Translations under genes and position numbers: made by a program
Shown here: positions 1 to 9,655 of the stretch, piece after piece
Layout of the letters: each line of letters begins with the position of its first letter
Numbering within the stretch: position 1 is the first letter of the stretch
NCBI RefSeq assembly: GCF_004193775.1
Contig: NC_041020.1
Location: 7,757,198 to 7,821,197, forward strand
Reading direction: 5' to 3'
DNA: 64,000 bases
Source: Glycine soja
Lineage: Eukaryota; Streptophyta; Magnoliopsida; Fabales; Fabaceae
The notes under the pieces: generated by a model
The model's database searches: none
Told to the model about the DNA's origin: nothing
What the model saw: the letters and a program-made list of their open reading frames with translations, nothing else

Positions 1-31
1 GGGTGTGTGTGTGTATGTTTACGTGTGTGTA
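1..31. repeat. GT-rich microsatellite
   Basis: Mostly GT dinucleotides interrupted by a short TTTAC stretch. It marks the unit start and recurs at 20821, 44662 and 62106 with different repeat numbers. Confidence 0.8.
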
Positions 32-1669
32 ACGAATTGAATTTGGTGTTCTAGACGTTATACAATTATTTTTCCTTTGACTTATGAACTCCTTCTGCCT
101 TGCCTTTCATCCCATTGACTTTTACTTATTTAGTTGATTTGTTACGAAACTCTATACCTTGGCCCCTTCACGTTAATCATATAGACAGATAGAGGAATAT
201 AACCTTTGCCCTACTTATATGATAAGAAATAAAAATTCCAAGGGTTTAGTTTTTTTAAGTATCTAGCTTGTTTTGTTTATAGAATGTTCATGTCACAGAG
301 AATAGTTTCAAAAATTAATCACTATGAGGCGCGACGAGTGAAAAATATTTTGAGAACAATTGAGGAGTCATGGGTTTTTTATAATTGATAGATAGTGTGT
401 GTGTTAAAATGTTTTCTAGGTTGGACTTAATCAGGAGGGAGGCCTTCATGTACTCTCCGGAGTCTAGGCCTTTGGGATAAATATACTCGGTTTGAGTGTT
501 CCTCTAAGCCTATGTTAATCCCATATGGTTGGAGCACTATCGCAAAAATGTGTGACCATAACTGGTATGCCTATGATTTCACTTAGTAAGGAGTGACTTG
601 ACTTACCCATTGTGTGACATGTCTTATCATGTACTCCTAAGTGTCCAATAAGGTTTTTCACTTAAAATGGTACCATATTGCATGTAGACTTGAGTCTAAT
701 ATATCAGTTGCATAATGCTTGTGTTTGGTTTTTCATTGAGTTGCAAATTGAGACTTGGTGTTGTTTCTGAAGTGTGTGGTCTGGAATGAGTGTGAATGTT
801 TGTTTATGATTTTTGTGAAGTGATGATGATGTATGTATTGAGTTGAATGCTCTTAGTTCTTAATTCATAGGAATGTGATAACTCATTCCCGGTGTGTGTT
901 TCTGTTTGGCGTTTTATATGGATATTTATTGTATTTTGTTCGAACCCAGAGACGATTGGACTTAGTTTTTCAAGTAAATACTTACTACTAGAGGTGTGTA
1001 TTCCTCAATAAAGTTAAATTTTCCTTTCCAAAACAACTTTATGTTACTGTGTTATCTTTTTTTATAATCAGTGCAATTGACTTAGGAAAAATGTTCTCTA
1101 GTAAGATGACTTCAGCATCAGCTGGATTCACCTTTTGGTTATATGGATCTCTTTCTTGTAAGGTTTCTTTACTTTTCTTTTGAATTAAGTATATTTTTAA
1201 TACTTGAAAATATAATTGAATTTGAGAATAAATACCTATTTTGATCCCTGAAAGTGTAAAATACTGACAAATTGATCCTTAAAAGTTGAAAATTTTGAAT
1301 TTAGTCTCTACATGTACAAAAAGTGTGACTAATTGGTTCCATCGTTAACTCTCCTCCAAATCTGGTTAGTAAGGATCCGTTAAGTGAGAACGAGATAGGC
1401 TAGTAGAGTATCACATCATTGATGAAGTGATAGTATAGTCGAACACATTAATAGATCATCGCTAACGGCGGCTAGTAAAGTCGACCAAAAATGTGTCAGC
1501 GGGTAGTAAAATAAAGATGTGACTTATTTTACCGATAGTAAAAGTTATTCAAGCCATTTTATTTAGTTTGTTGCTAAATTTCATGTTTTGTTGCTCTATC
1601 TTTTCAAACCACAAGTTTAGCCTCACTATTTTTTTAATTCAGTCATCCATCTCCCACTTTAAAAAAAAT
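32..1669. other. Spacer downstream of FBX1 with exon-like block
   Basis: About 1.6 kb with no long ORF, conserved in units 2-4 (unit 3 lost about 400 bp near 45079, unit 4 about 1.1 kb). It contains an exon-like 91-bp block at 1072-1162, bounded by AG on the left and GT on the right. A short motif GCGGGTAGTAAA occurs twice around 1465-1515, within a conserved stretch that has a diverged partner at about 12915-13100. No gene is called. Confidence 0.6.
1072..1162 (+). other. Exon-like 91-bp block, unrecognised
   Basis: Preceded by a T-rich tract ending in CAG and followed by GT, as for an internal plant exon. One frame stays open through the whole block and encodes about 30 residues, including GKMFSS and GFTFWLYGSL; the other two frames stop early. 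It recurs unchanged or nearly so at 21895-21985 and 45347-45437, and in degraded form near 59615-59705. I do not recognise the protein. It may be an orphan exon of a captured gene or chance. Confidence 0.3.
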
Positions 1670-1896
1670 TATGATTTTAGCTTCCTGATTTTTTAATTGA
1701 GAAATTTCGTCTTCACTTTTAAAAAATTCATAACTTTAATTCTTATGACCAAATTCAATCGTACAAAAAATCTACTACATGTGTCAACAAAATGTACATA
1801 GTTAACTTTAGATATTGGTTATGTGAATTAAAATCGCAGATTGTTTAAAAGTGAAACGAAATGTCTTAATTTAAAAATTAGAGGACTAAAATCATG
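1670..1896. repeat. Foldback (inverted-repeat) element, type a
   Basis: The left arm (about 1670-1726) and right arm (about 1847-1896) are imperfect reverse complements of roughly 50 bp: ATGATTTTAG at the left pairs with CTAAAATCAT at the right, and TTTCGT with ACGAAA. This is the layout of a MITE or a similar non-autonomous element. Equivalent elements lie beyond the 3' end of every F-box locus in the window. Confidence 0.55.
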
Positions 1897-2226
1897 ATAA
1901 AGAGATAAAAATCACATTTTAGCCTACATTTTATGTTTCCCACATAATATTTCCCATAAAAAATAAGATTCTACGGCAAGAGAAAATTATGAGGATTTAA
2001 AGGAGATGTGAACAAAGTATGAGCCACGAAAAGATAATGCAGCCAAAACCAAAGCAAACACACAATTAGCAATAGCCAATAGAACCATCCAGCAAAGTAA
2101 GGAACAACCCAAAATATCCACACAATCTGTCATGTGCATACAATAAATGGTAAGATTCTGAAAAGACTTACATAATTTAACATAAACTCATATAAGCAAA
2201 CGTACGGTACCTTAATTTCCATATGG

Positions 2227-3369
2227 CTACACCAAGCTTTGAATATAATCATGGGAGGACATTGGCACTTGGTTGTTGAAATGTTGAGTATAGACTATTC
2301 TATTATCTTTCTTATTATAGAGAATAAATTTTGAAGAAATATAATTTGCCAGCAACAGGACATCACCATTTTCAGAGATGCACAGAGGCTTCAGTATTAC
2401 ACAGAGCAGAGGGGCTTGAAGAAGCTCAAGAGTTACATTCAACAATTGAGTCCAAGAATTTTCAACTCCAAATTCCCTCATTAGCCAAACAACAAAATGG
2501 GTTCTCCGGTGAACATGAGAAAGACACAAGCAGCCTTTCAATACCCCAAGTTCAGGGCCACGGGGAACTTCAGAAAGACCATTCGGCATCAGCAAATATT
2601 TGAATGTCTCCTTGTTTAGATCATATGAAAAAATTACTAATTGATCGACGGTGACAGTTTCCCATTCATAATCAAAACCCAACTTGCGAATTGCGAACCA
2701 GTTAACAGTGCCACTCACAGGTTGTCCACATTTTTCTCCCAAAATGGGGAATGCCGGACAAGTTAAAACCTTTCTCCAATGAGTGTCACCTAAGCGGTGA
2801 ACTCTCACCTCCCAATTTTGTGACTTAATATTCGAAAGGACTAACACCACCTTGTAAGTGGCACTCCGATCATCATAACCAAACCCACACTTCACTTGAT
2901 ACCACCAAAGTTTATAATTGCATGAGCGAAGACATAAGTGTGGTGAATCTTCAGACATGATCCTTGTGGCCAGGTTACAAAACCAGACCCGGTATTCACT
3001 GAATTCACCTCTAGCAACCATATTAATCAAGCAAACCAACCCATTGCAGGAACCTATAAATAAGTATCTGTTGTCTAGCTGGTGGCAACCATTGTCAACA
3101 GTTGATGATGGGTTCTCAAGTAAAATACATATAGAGCATGGGGCGATGCCTGGGAGATCCCTCATATCTTCAAACACAGTATTAATTTGACACCTTAATA
3201 GGATGTGGGTGTTTCTAGATGATCTTTGAAGGTTCAATTTGACAAAGTGTGCTTGGAAGATGAGGGAATTCCAAGTCCTCGAAACGCACCTGAAACGCAT
3301 AAAAGATTTGACGGGAAGCCATGACAAAATTTCTTCTATGAGGTCCTGAGGGAGCTGGGCCATTGCCAT
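2227..3369 (-). CDS. F-box protein with FBA-type C-terminal domain (FBX1)
   Basis: Predicted substrate receptor of an SCF-type ubiquitin ligase. The F-box lies at about residues 4-45 (LPQDLIEEILSWLPVKS, then RFRCVSRTWNSLI), the part that would bind SKP1. The remainder resembles plant F-box-associated (FBA) domains, with GSCNGLVCL near residue 107 and GFGYDDRS-TYKVV near 165. I place the start at the ATG at 3369; six codons upstream the frame has only TTG and then a stop. The length is 380 aa, typical of the family, with no intron. It ends five codons early compared with FBX3 because TTG became TAG. About 12 substitutions separate it from FBX3. Substrate unknown; function as an F-box protein is inferred from the family. 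Confidence 0.88.
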   Translation of the reverse strand: MAMAQLPQDLIEEILSWLPVKSFMRFRCVSRTWNSLIFQAHFVKLNLQRSSRNTHILLRCQINTVFEDMRDLPGIAPCSICILLENPSSTVDNGCHQLDNRYLFIGSCNGLVCLINMVARGEFSEYRVWFCNLATRIMSEDSPHLCLRSCNYKLWWYQVKCGFGYDDRSATYKVVLVLSNIKSQNWEVRVHRLGDTHWRKVLTCPAFPILGEKCGQPVSGTVNWFAIRKLGFDYEWETVTVDQLVIFSYDLNKETFKYLLMPNGLSEVPRGPELGVLKGCLCLSHVHRRTHFVVWLMREFGVENSWTQLLNVTLELLQAPLLCVILKPLCISENGDVLLLANYISSKFILYNKKDNRIVYTQHFNNQVPMSSHDYIQSLV

Positions 3370-4020
3370 CTTAGTTGGGTCACCCAATGTTGTTATTTCA
3401 AAACCCTAGCCAGCAAGAAGAACAATACACATACTTTTCAACAAGGACAAGTGAGGATTTTGGACAAGCATGGATAACAAAAAAATTAAACCCAAACCTA
3501 GAACACTAGAATGCAAAAAGGAAAATTAACAATAAGAAGCAAAAAAACATAAATGAACTCACGGGATCAAGATTGATGGAATGAAACCTGATGTTAATAA
3601 TGGTGTGATTTCGAGAGTTTGGAGTTCAATCAAGGTTAGACTTTTCTCAAACAAAAATTCTAAGGAAAAAGCACTTTGATCACTTTATCTAGAGAAGCCA
3701 AACACTGCTTTGACGATGTCGATGACGGAAGGAAATCTGGTTCAGAGAGATTTGGGATTTGGGAAAGTAAAAGAATAAAAGAGGTACGTAGTATTTTAAT
3801 TACTAACATTAGCATTCATTTGACTGCACTAAGCATTCTAACATTAGGATTGTCGTGGCAAAGGCTACGGTGGGAAACCATAACAAGTCTCCCATCGTGG
3901 AAAATTTAATATGAACCCTAGATTTTCTCAATTTTAAATTGATGGTTCAGAATTTTTTACTTTTTTTCTAATTTATTTCATTCCTTTCTCGATATACCAT
4001 TCCTTCTTTTTTCTCCTCTA
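3370..4020 (-). promoter_or_regulatory. FBX1 5' flank / probable 5' UTR and promoter
   Basis: This stretch is shared upstream of FBX1-FBX4, and in diverged form upstream of the old F-box relics (11604-11960, 31841-32110), so it belongs to the ancestral gene. An in-frame stop lies shortly before the ATG. I could not place a TATA box or transcription start with confidence. Part of 3676-3909 is open on the plus strand, but I regard that as incidental. Confidence 0.45.
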
Positions 4021-4580
4021 AAGAAGCAACAAGAAGAGCTAGCAATGAATCCAAAAACAAAATTGATCAAACCTCTAAAAAATATGGTCTAATCAAAATT
4101 ACTTGCAAGCTAAAATAAACAAAAAAATCATCATATTTCAAACTCCAAAATGAAAATAGAACAAAAAACGTTAATTAATTAAACAAAATCATTATCGAAT
4201 CGAGAACTAATACAATTTGTGAAATAGGCGGAAAATGAAAAAGAAAGAAGGTAAAAATGAAGAAAAAATCCTTGGCGTTCATTTAAAAGCGACTGTATCT
4301 AAAGGTGAAAAATTGGTTTCCAACAATGGTAGACTTGCCATGGTCTCTCATCATTGCCTTCACCTTTACATTACTAGCATTAGCATTCATTGCAAGGACA
4401 GGAAAAAAAATACAACTATATTCTTTCAAACAAGAAGTACATACAATGAAATTCATATATTACCTCTGATGTTGGTGGAACTTATAATTGGAAAGAAACA
4501 TGGGTAGGTGCATTGACTATAATAAATTGAATTTCAGCCACATTATCTACAATAAGCCGTCAAGGTAACTTACATGAAAA
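4021..4580 (+). other. Conserved block with small ORF (4235-4507), unrecognised
   Basis: A 90-codon ORF starts MKKKEGKNEEKILGVHLKA and ends in a hydrophobic segment (LPLMLVELIIGKK). The block recurs at about 19100-19580, 43329-43640, 49910-50400 and 58460-58930. The reading frame is not kept: one copy has an early stop, one a 66-bp deletion, and in others the hydrophobic end is read in another frame. It is more likely a repeat with chance ORFs than a gene. Confidence 0.35.
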
Positions 4581-5154
4581 AGAATATAACGAAGTTAAAT
4601 AAAGGATTTAATAGAAGAATTTTGAAAATTTTAGGGACCAAATGCAATGAAGTCATTTTTGAAGGACTAAATCCAATAGACAAAAGACAATGTTTGGAGG
4701 ACTAAAATCATATTTAACCTTGTAATTAGTAAGATTAAAAATAATAAACCTTTGAGATTAAAATATTAAAAATTCAAATTAAAATTTAATATATCATCAA
4801 ATTGTCAGTACCATTGCTGCCATTGTAATCAATTGTCATTACCATTGCTGCCATGATCATTGTTGTCGTCACTACCGCCGTCGTTGATGATGACGATGAT
4901 CATGGCGGTGGAGGTGGTGAATATAGCAACGATCATCCCAGCAAAGGTTGTGACAATCATGGTGATGGTGATGGGTTAACGCTAATTTAAATATTTTAGG
5001 ACATGATTTGTTTCACAAATGGTTTAGAGATTTAATGGTTGTATTATTTTTAATTTTGATTTTTAAATATTTTAATCTCAACCACCTATTATTTTTAATC
5101 ATAATCTAATGAATGTTTTTAATTCTTCTCACATGAGTCATATTCTATCATAAT
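4581..5154. repeat. AT-rich spacer with GAT/CAC triplet tract
   Basis: Non-coding. 4800-4985 is rich in imperfect GTC/CAC/GAT/GGT triplets (runs of GATGAC, GTGATG). Longer forms of the tract stand at 35831-36170, 50710-51060 and 60130-60460. ORFs predicted in these tracts have His- or Thr/Ile/Val-biased translations on both strands, as expected of low-complexity DNA. Confidence 0.6.
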
Positions 5155-5297
5155 CTAATAGCTCGTCAATGGTGGGAATAGGGTAACGGTCTTTAATCAT
5201 TATCGCATTTAATGCCCAATAGTCCACACATAGACGCCAAGACCCACCATGCTTCTTGACTAGTAGAACAGGGGAGGAGAAAAGACTTATTCTTGGG
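5155..5297 (-). pseudogene. Ty3/gypsy reverse transcriptase N-terminal fragment
   Basis: The minus strand reads through the start of a Ty3/gypsy RT domain: [20 protein letters not shown], then [20 protein letters not shown]. This is the hallmark [17 protein letters not shown] region just before the RT fingers. It breaks off at the left end of the nested LTR at 5298. I take it as the pol piece of the same minus-strand element whose gag and protease lie at 8244-9426. The catalytic YxDD region is absent. Confidence 0.75.
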
Positions 5298-5733
5298 TGT
5301 CATACCTAAATTTCATCTAGGGACAATTGTTTGACGGTATGCGGAGCTTAATTGACCACTTTGAGATGCTTGACACTCGCTGCCACATAATCCATAATGT
5401 TTCACGATGTTTGGGAAAGAAATAAGCTAAAAAACAAAAAATGGGGTGCACAAATCAAACTGGGGGGGTGTACCTAGCATCAGGGCCCATCCAAAATATT
5501 TTGGAAAGGCGATTGCTTCAGGTGGAAGCAACCCAAGCGAGCTGGGCGGCAACCACCTCCCCCATTTTCTTATAAAATAGCGCGAGGGGGCTGAGTTTGA
5601 GGGGTTCAACACCTTGATAACTCAGAAATCACTTAAAATTAGTGAGGAGAAGAAGAAAGAAGGGAAAAAATACAAGCCGAGATGCTTCCATAACGCTTCT
5701 GAGACGTTTCCATGATTAATTCTGTGAAAGTCT
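5298..5733 (+). repeat. Left LTR, truncated
   Basis: Begins TGTCATACC and aligns by eye with 6954-7410. After GTGAAAGT it jumps directly to the gag leader, whereas the right LTR continues for about 475 bp more, so the 3' half of this LTR and the primer-binding region are gone. Confidence 0.65.
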
Positions 5734-5771
5734 TACGATGCCCTTACTGAACGTGTGCTACAACTAGGGTA

Positions 5772-6173
5772 ATGGGAGAAATAGAGGAGGTGCAAGAGCA
5801 TATGAAGGCCGACATGGAGGCTCTGAAAGAGCAAATGATCACAATGATGGAGGCCATGATGAGCATGGAAAAGATAATGGACGTCAATGTGGCTGTCATT
5901 GCCGCTACATGCACTATTGCTGAGGTGGAGCCAACCCCCCCATTTGGCCTCAACCAAATAAATCATCCGACCTCGGATAGGGTAGGTCAAGGAAGCAAAG
6001 AGTTGGTAGGTACGAGCGGCCCCCATTATGTTCAAATTCAAAACAAGCATGCTTTCTCGCCATATGGCTTGCCTCCCAACTATGCACCACCTAATGGAAA
6101 GTCCGAGACTACTTTAGTCTCACTTCCATCATCTAGAGACTACTTGAGTCTCACTTCCATCATCCAGAGATGA
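5772..6173 (+). pseudogene. gag-like N-terminal fragment of Tat-like element
   Basis: A 133-codon ORF with a Met- and Glu-rich probable coiled coil at the start (EEVQEHMKADMEALKEQM), then a Pro-rich segment (FSPYGLPPNYAPPNG). I recognise this arrangement from gag N-termini of legume Ty3/gypsy elements. The last residues run into the repeat field, so the natural C-terminus (capsid, zinc knuckle) and all of pol are missing. The unit 2 copy begins at 25881. Confidence 0.55.
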
Positions 6174-6780
6174 GCAAGTCCGATGACACGCGGAGACAAA
6201 TTATGGTCATCCGCACTTTGCTATCTAGAGACAACCAAGTCCGATAGCACGCGGAGACGAATCATAGGCATCCGCCACCTTTTGTCAATCCAAGGCAAGC
6301 GAGCCCGTTGACACGTCGAGACCAATGTGGTCATCTGCGCCCTTTTGTCGAAGACTAAATGTTTATCGATCGATTCTACTGTAGGCTCACTTTGCTATCC
6401 AGAGACAAATGAGTCCGATAGCATGCGGGGACCGTAATGGTCACTCTCTTTCATTGTTCTGAGACTATTAAAGTCCCTTTTCCCATCCAGAGACAAACGA
6501 GCCCGATGGTGTGCAGGGACAATGATGGTCGTTTGTTGCCAATTGTTTTTTGAGATTGTTGCAGTTCCTTTTGTCATCCAAAGACAGTCAAGTCCGATGA
6601 CCCGCGAAGACTCTCTTTTGTCATCTAGAGACAATTAAGTCCAATGACACGCAAAGACTTTCCTTTGTCACCCAAAGACAGTCGAGTTCGATGATGCACA
6701 AAGACTCTTTTTTGCTATCTAGAGACCAACTAGTCTGATAACATGCAGAGACCGGCATGATTATCTGTTTTTATCACTTT
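6160..6780 (+). repeat. Diverged tandem repeats, probable element 3' UTR
   Basis: About ten degenerate units of roughly 50-70 bp share the frame TTTGYYATCCAGAGACAA then a GAGTCCGAT-like core, followed by CGGAGAC or similar and often TGGTCAT. The units vary in length and sequence, as in old 3' UTR repeat arrays. Short ORFs here (e.g. 6395-6634 on the minus strand) are by-products. Confidence 0.65.
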
Positions 6781-6953
6781 CAAAGTACTAAGGCTTTTTG
6801 TTGTGCACCTGATGTCTTTTATGCTCTTTCTGATTAACAAGTTTTGCTGATTGAGCTATTGGTCAGTCGGGTGAAGATTCAGCTCGAACAAAATTAGTGT
6901 CTTATCTTTACTTCCCTTTTATCTCCAATAAAGGACAAGTAAATAAGGGCAAC

Positions 6954-7884
6954 TTTCATACCCTAATTTCGTTCAGGGACAATTGTTTGTCGGCATGCAG
7001 ACCTTAATTGACCACTTTGAGATGCTTGACACTCACCGCTGCGTAATCCGTAAAGTTTCAGGATGTTTTGGAAAGAAATCAGCAAAAAACACAAAAATGG
7101 GGGTGCACTAATCAAAATGTGGGGTATACCTAGCATTTGGGCCCATCTGGGCCCATCTAGAATATTCTGGAAAGGGGATTGCTTCAGGTGGAAGCAACCC
7201 AGCTTGCCTGGGCGAGCTGGGTGGCAACCACCTCCCCCATTTTCTTATAAAATGGCGTGAGGGGGCTGAGTTTGAGGAGTTCAACACCTTGATAGCTCAT
7301 AGATCACTTAAAATTAGTGAGGAGAAGAAGAAAGAAGGGAAAAATCCAAGCCAAGACACTTCCGTAACACTTCCGAGACATTTCCAGGATCAATTCCGTG
7401 AAAGTTTCTTCCGTGTTCTTCATACGTTCTTCATCGTTCGTCGAGCTTCAACCGGTTAGTTTTTGATTTCGAAGCTTTCAATTCATTCTATGCACCCTTA
7501 GTGGCCCAATCTTGTTTTGTATGCTTTCATCTTCATCTCGTTTACTTTCGATATCCTTTTCTTTGGTTTTTAACAAGCTTCGACTGATCGTTTAAGCCGT
7601 TATCTCGCATAATAAATGATAAAATGAATTTCAACCGATCATTTGTGTTGTAATCTCGTTTAATCACTGTTAAAATAAAATTCAACCGATCATTCACACT
7701 GTAACCTCGGTTAATAAAAAAAAGGGTAAATAAGCTCCAATCGGACACTTTACTTTAAAAGTTCTTATAAATGAGTTGATAAATAATCAATGTTTAGTAC
7801 TTAAAGAACTACGTAGGTCTGATTTCCTCACCGCAATTGAGGATACGTAGGAACAAAAGCCCCGCTTTTGTCGACCCCAAAAAA
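6954..7884 (+). repeat. Right LTR of Tat-like element
   Basis: Preceded by AAATAAGGGC, a plausible polypurine tract remnant. It holds a TATA box near 7245 and a downstream stretch with three CAACCGATCATT-like repeats (about 7565-7700). A conserved TACGTAGG motif occurs twice near 7811-7851, ending in a GTCGACC block. The terminal TG appears mutated to TT. Confidence 0.6.
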
Positions 7885-8243
7885 GGAGAGATTGTTAAAG
7901 GTCCAACGCCTTAACATTTCTCTCCTTCCATAAAAATCAAGAGATCGTTAAAGGTCCGACGCCATAATGATTCTCTCCTTTCAAAATCAAGTGATTATTA
8001 AAAGTCTAAGGCCTGAACTTTTCTTTCTTTTCAAAAACCAAGAGATCGTTAAAGGTCCAATTCCTTAACGTTTCTCTCCTTTCAAAAAACAAGATATCAT
8101 TAAAGGTTCAACGCCTTAATGTTTCTCTCTTTTCAAAAATAATAGATCGTTAAAGATCCAACGCCTTAACGTTTCTCTTTTTAAAAAAATCAAGAGATTG
8201 TCCAAAAGGGTCCAGCGCCTTAGCGATTCTCTCTGTTCAAAAA
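7885..8243. repeat. 51-bp tandem repeat, about seven copies
   Basis: Units of 50-52 bp with consensus core GATCGTTAAAGGTCCAACGC, then CTTAACGTTTCTCTC and a run of As. Copies start near 7888, 7940, 7990, 8040, 8091, 8141 and 8192. The array abuts the protease fragment at 8244. The same array lies in unit 2 at 27961-28318, so it formed before the unit duplicated. Confidence 0.75.
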
Positions 8244-8823
8244 GATGATCACAGTTTAAATGTTGGCCGTTACCCACCATGACACTCAGTAGAGGTGTAG
8301 CTTGTGAAGACAGGCCCAACAACTTAGCCAGAGGTGCTTGAATAAAGTTGTGGGTACTACCCCCATCAACTAAAATCACCATGGGGTGTGCGTCGATATA
8401 ACCCAATAGACGCAACGTCTCAGGTGCGATGTGGCCCAAAAGGGAATGGAAGCTGATTTGGGCCAGAGTGGGGTTTGGATCATCGGGTGGGTTGGGTGGT
8501 TGCTCTCGGGTCACATTGGCTTCAAGAGGGGCTTCATCTTCATCTAAAATCAATAGAAATACCCTAGACGAGCATATGTGCCCGCAATGAAATTTTTCAT
8601 CGCAGTTGAAGCACAAACCTCTGTCTCGTCGGGAGGCCAATTCCGCCAATGAAAGGCATTTGAGAGGAATAGGGTTAAGGGATGGCAATTTTAAGGGCGT
8701 GGGGAGCAGCGACGGGCATGGAGTGGGTGAGGAAATTGTAGAGCTCGAGGGGGTTCGTGTGGGGAGGGTCTGGGTCACCATAGGTGAAGGGTGAGAGGGC
8801 CAAACTTGTTGCACACCTGTCAA
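8244..8823 (-). pseudogene. Ty3/gypsy zinc knuckle and aspartic protease fragment
   Basis: The minus strand encodes a Pro/Ser-rich linker, a zinc-knuckle-like CFNCDEKFHCGHIC, and a retropepsin active-site segment ILVDGGSTHNFIQ. The usual D-S/T-G triad reads DGG here. Coding homology stops just after the protease core, where the 51-bp repeats begin. It is out of frame with the upstream gag piece, so the locus is dead. Confidence 0.75.
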
Positions 8824-9426
8824 AGAGCATCTAGGAGTTTCTTTTCTTGTAAGCGCGCCAACCCCGCCGCCTGAGCCATCGTCAAGGGTTTGAGAGCTTG
8901 GACTTCCTGGCGTATCTCAGGGGACAATCTCGAGACGAAGCAACTCAATAGAAAGAGATATGGCAAGCCAACAATACGATTCGCAAGGTCCTCAAACTCA
9001 GAGAGGTAAGAATTGACTATTCCCTTCTGCGTTAGTTTGAATAATGCATCGGTAGGATTCTCATATTGTGAAGGGGCAAACCGAGATTGCAGGACTTGGA
9101 GAAAATCTGGCCAAGAGGTCAACTGGTCGTTGCTAGTCCTCTACTGGAACCATGCTAAACGTCAGGCGTTCATGCTTCAGTGTCGCATGATATTCAAAGA
9201 ATTGATTGATCATAAAGATCCAACCAAGCGGGTCAGTCACAAAAGAGGGAATGGCAGATGAAGATGAAGGTGAGTGACTGTTTGGTTCTTGTTTTTGCAA
9301 GTGGTTAATGAGCTCATCGATTTTTTGGTTGAGCCTGTGAAAAGTATCTTGGAGGGAGATGGTGAGCTTGGTGATAGTGTCATCCAGAAGATCGGAGTTG
9401 GCATTGGATCTCGTGGACTCTGCCAT
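8820..9426 (-). pseudogene. Ty3/gypsy gag fragment
   Basis: Starts at the ATG at 9426 with MAESTRSN and a probable coiled coil. The second part (from about 9122 down) carries the retrotransposon gag core: F-P-QVLQSRFAPSQYENP, then KGIVNSYLSEFEDLANRI and a Leu-rich end. A frameshifting deletion separates the halves near 9133, with a TAG next to it. Unit 1 has lost 51 bp in frame after FVT compared with unit 2. Confidence 0.75.
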
Positions 9427-9655
9427 GGATATCTCTCAATGAAAGCACCAAAATGCTAAGAAACAGGATAAAAGCTGGTTTTGAGGTCCAATTCATCCTA
9501 AGAACAAAGAATAGAATAAGGGAAGTCGTGATTTTCATTATGTCGGCCTTATTACATTGAGCTAATATTTATACTGAGATAATACTAACAGAATTTGTAA
9601 TTCTGTGTAGACAAGGTATAACAAAATTTGTAAAATAAAAATGCAGTGATGGGGT
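9427..9655 (-). repeat. Gypsy 5' LTR, R/U5 side and leader
   Basis: On the minus strand this runs from a TATA-like CAGTATAAATATTAG (about 9570) through a transcribed end to TTTGGTGCTTTCATTGAGAG just before the gag ATG, a typical plant gypsy leader. The LTR is interrupted at 9655 by the solo LTR and appears to resume at 11218. Confidence 0.6.
9651..9655. repeat. Target site duplication, left
   Basis: GGGGT directly before the TG of the solo LTR; its partner is at 11218-11222. Confidence 0.85.

Larger units (their letters stand above)
5298..8243 (+). mobile_element. Tat/Ogre-like LTR retrotransposon, internally deleted
   Basis: Two copies of an LTR-type sequence lie in direct orientation (5298-5733 and about 6954-7884), each starting near CATACC and carrying a CTTATAAAAT TATA box (about 5572 and 7245). 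Between them are a short gag-like ORF and a field of diverged tandem repeats; pol is missing. Tandem repeats between the coding region and the 3' LTR are a known trait of the Tat/Ogre lineage, hence the call. The element sits between protease and RT sequences of an opposite-strand gypsy element, so it looks like a nested insertion. The same structure is in unit 2 at 25404-28318. Confidence 0.65.

Noticed and set aside
2331..3190. Antisense 90-codon ORFs inside each F-box copy (e.g. 2331-2603, 2918-3190)
   Set aside because: They overlap the F-box reading frame on the other strand and persist only because the F-box copies are nearly identical.
3370..3387. Longer F-box start (six extra codons) and equivalents in other copies
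   Set aside because: The upstream codon is TTG and an in-frame TAG lies just above it; the ATG six codons downstream is the normal plant start.
7885..8243. Repeats that might be a CRISPR array
   Set aside because: The 51-bp units are fully tandem with no unique spacers, in a eukaryotic retroelement context.
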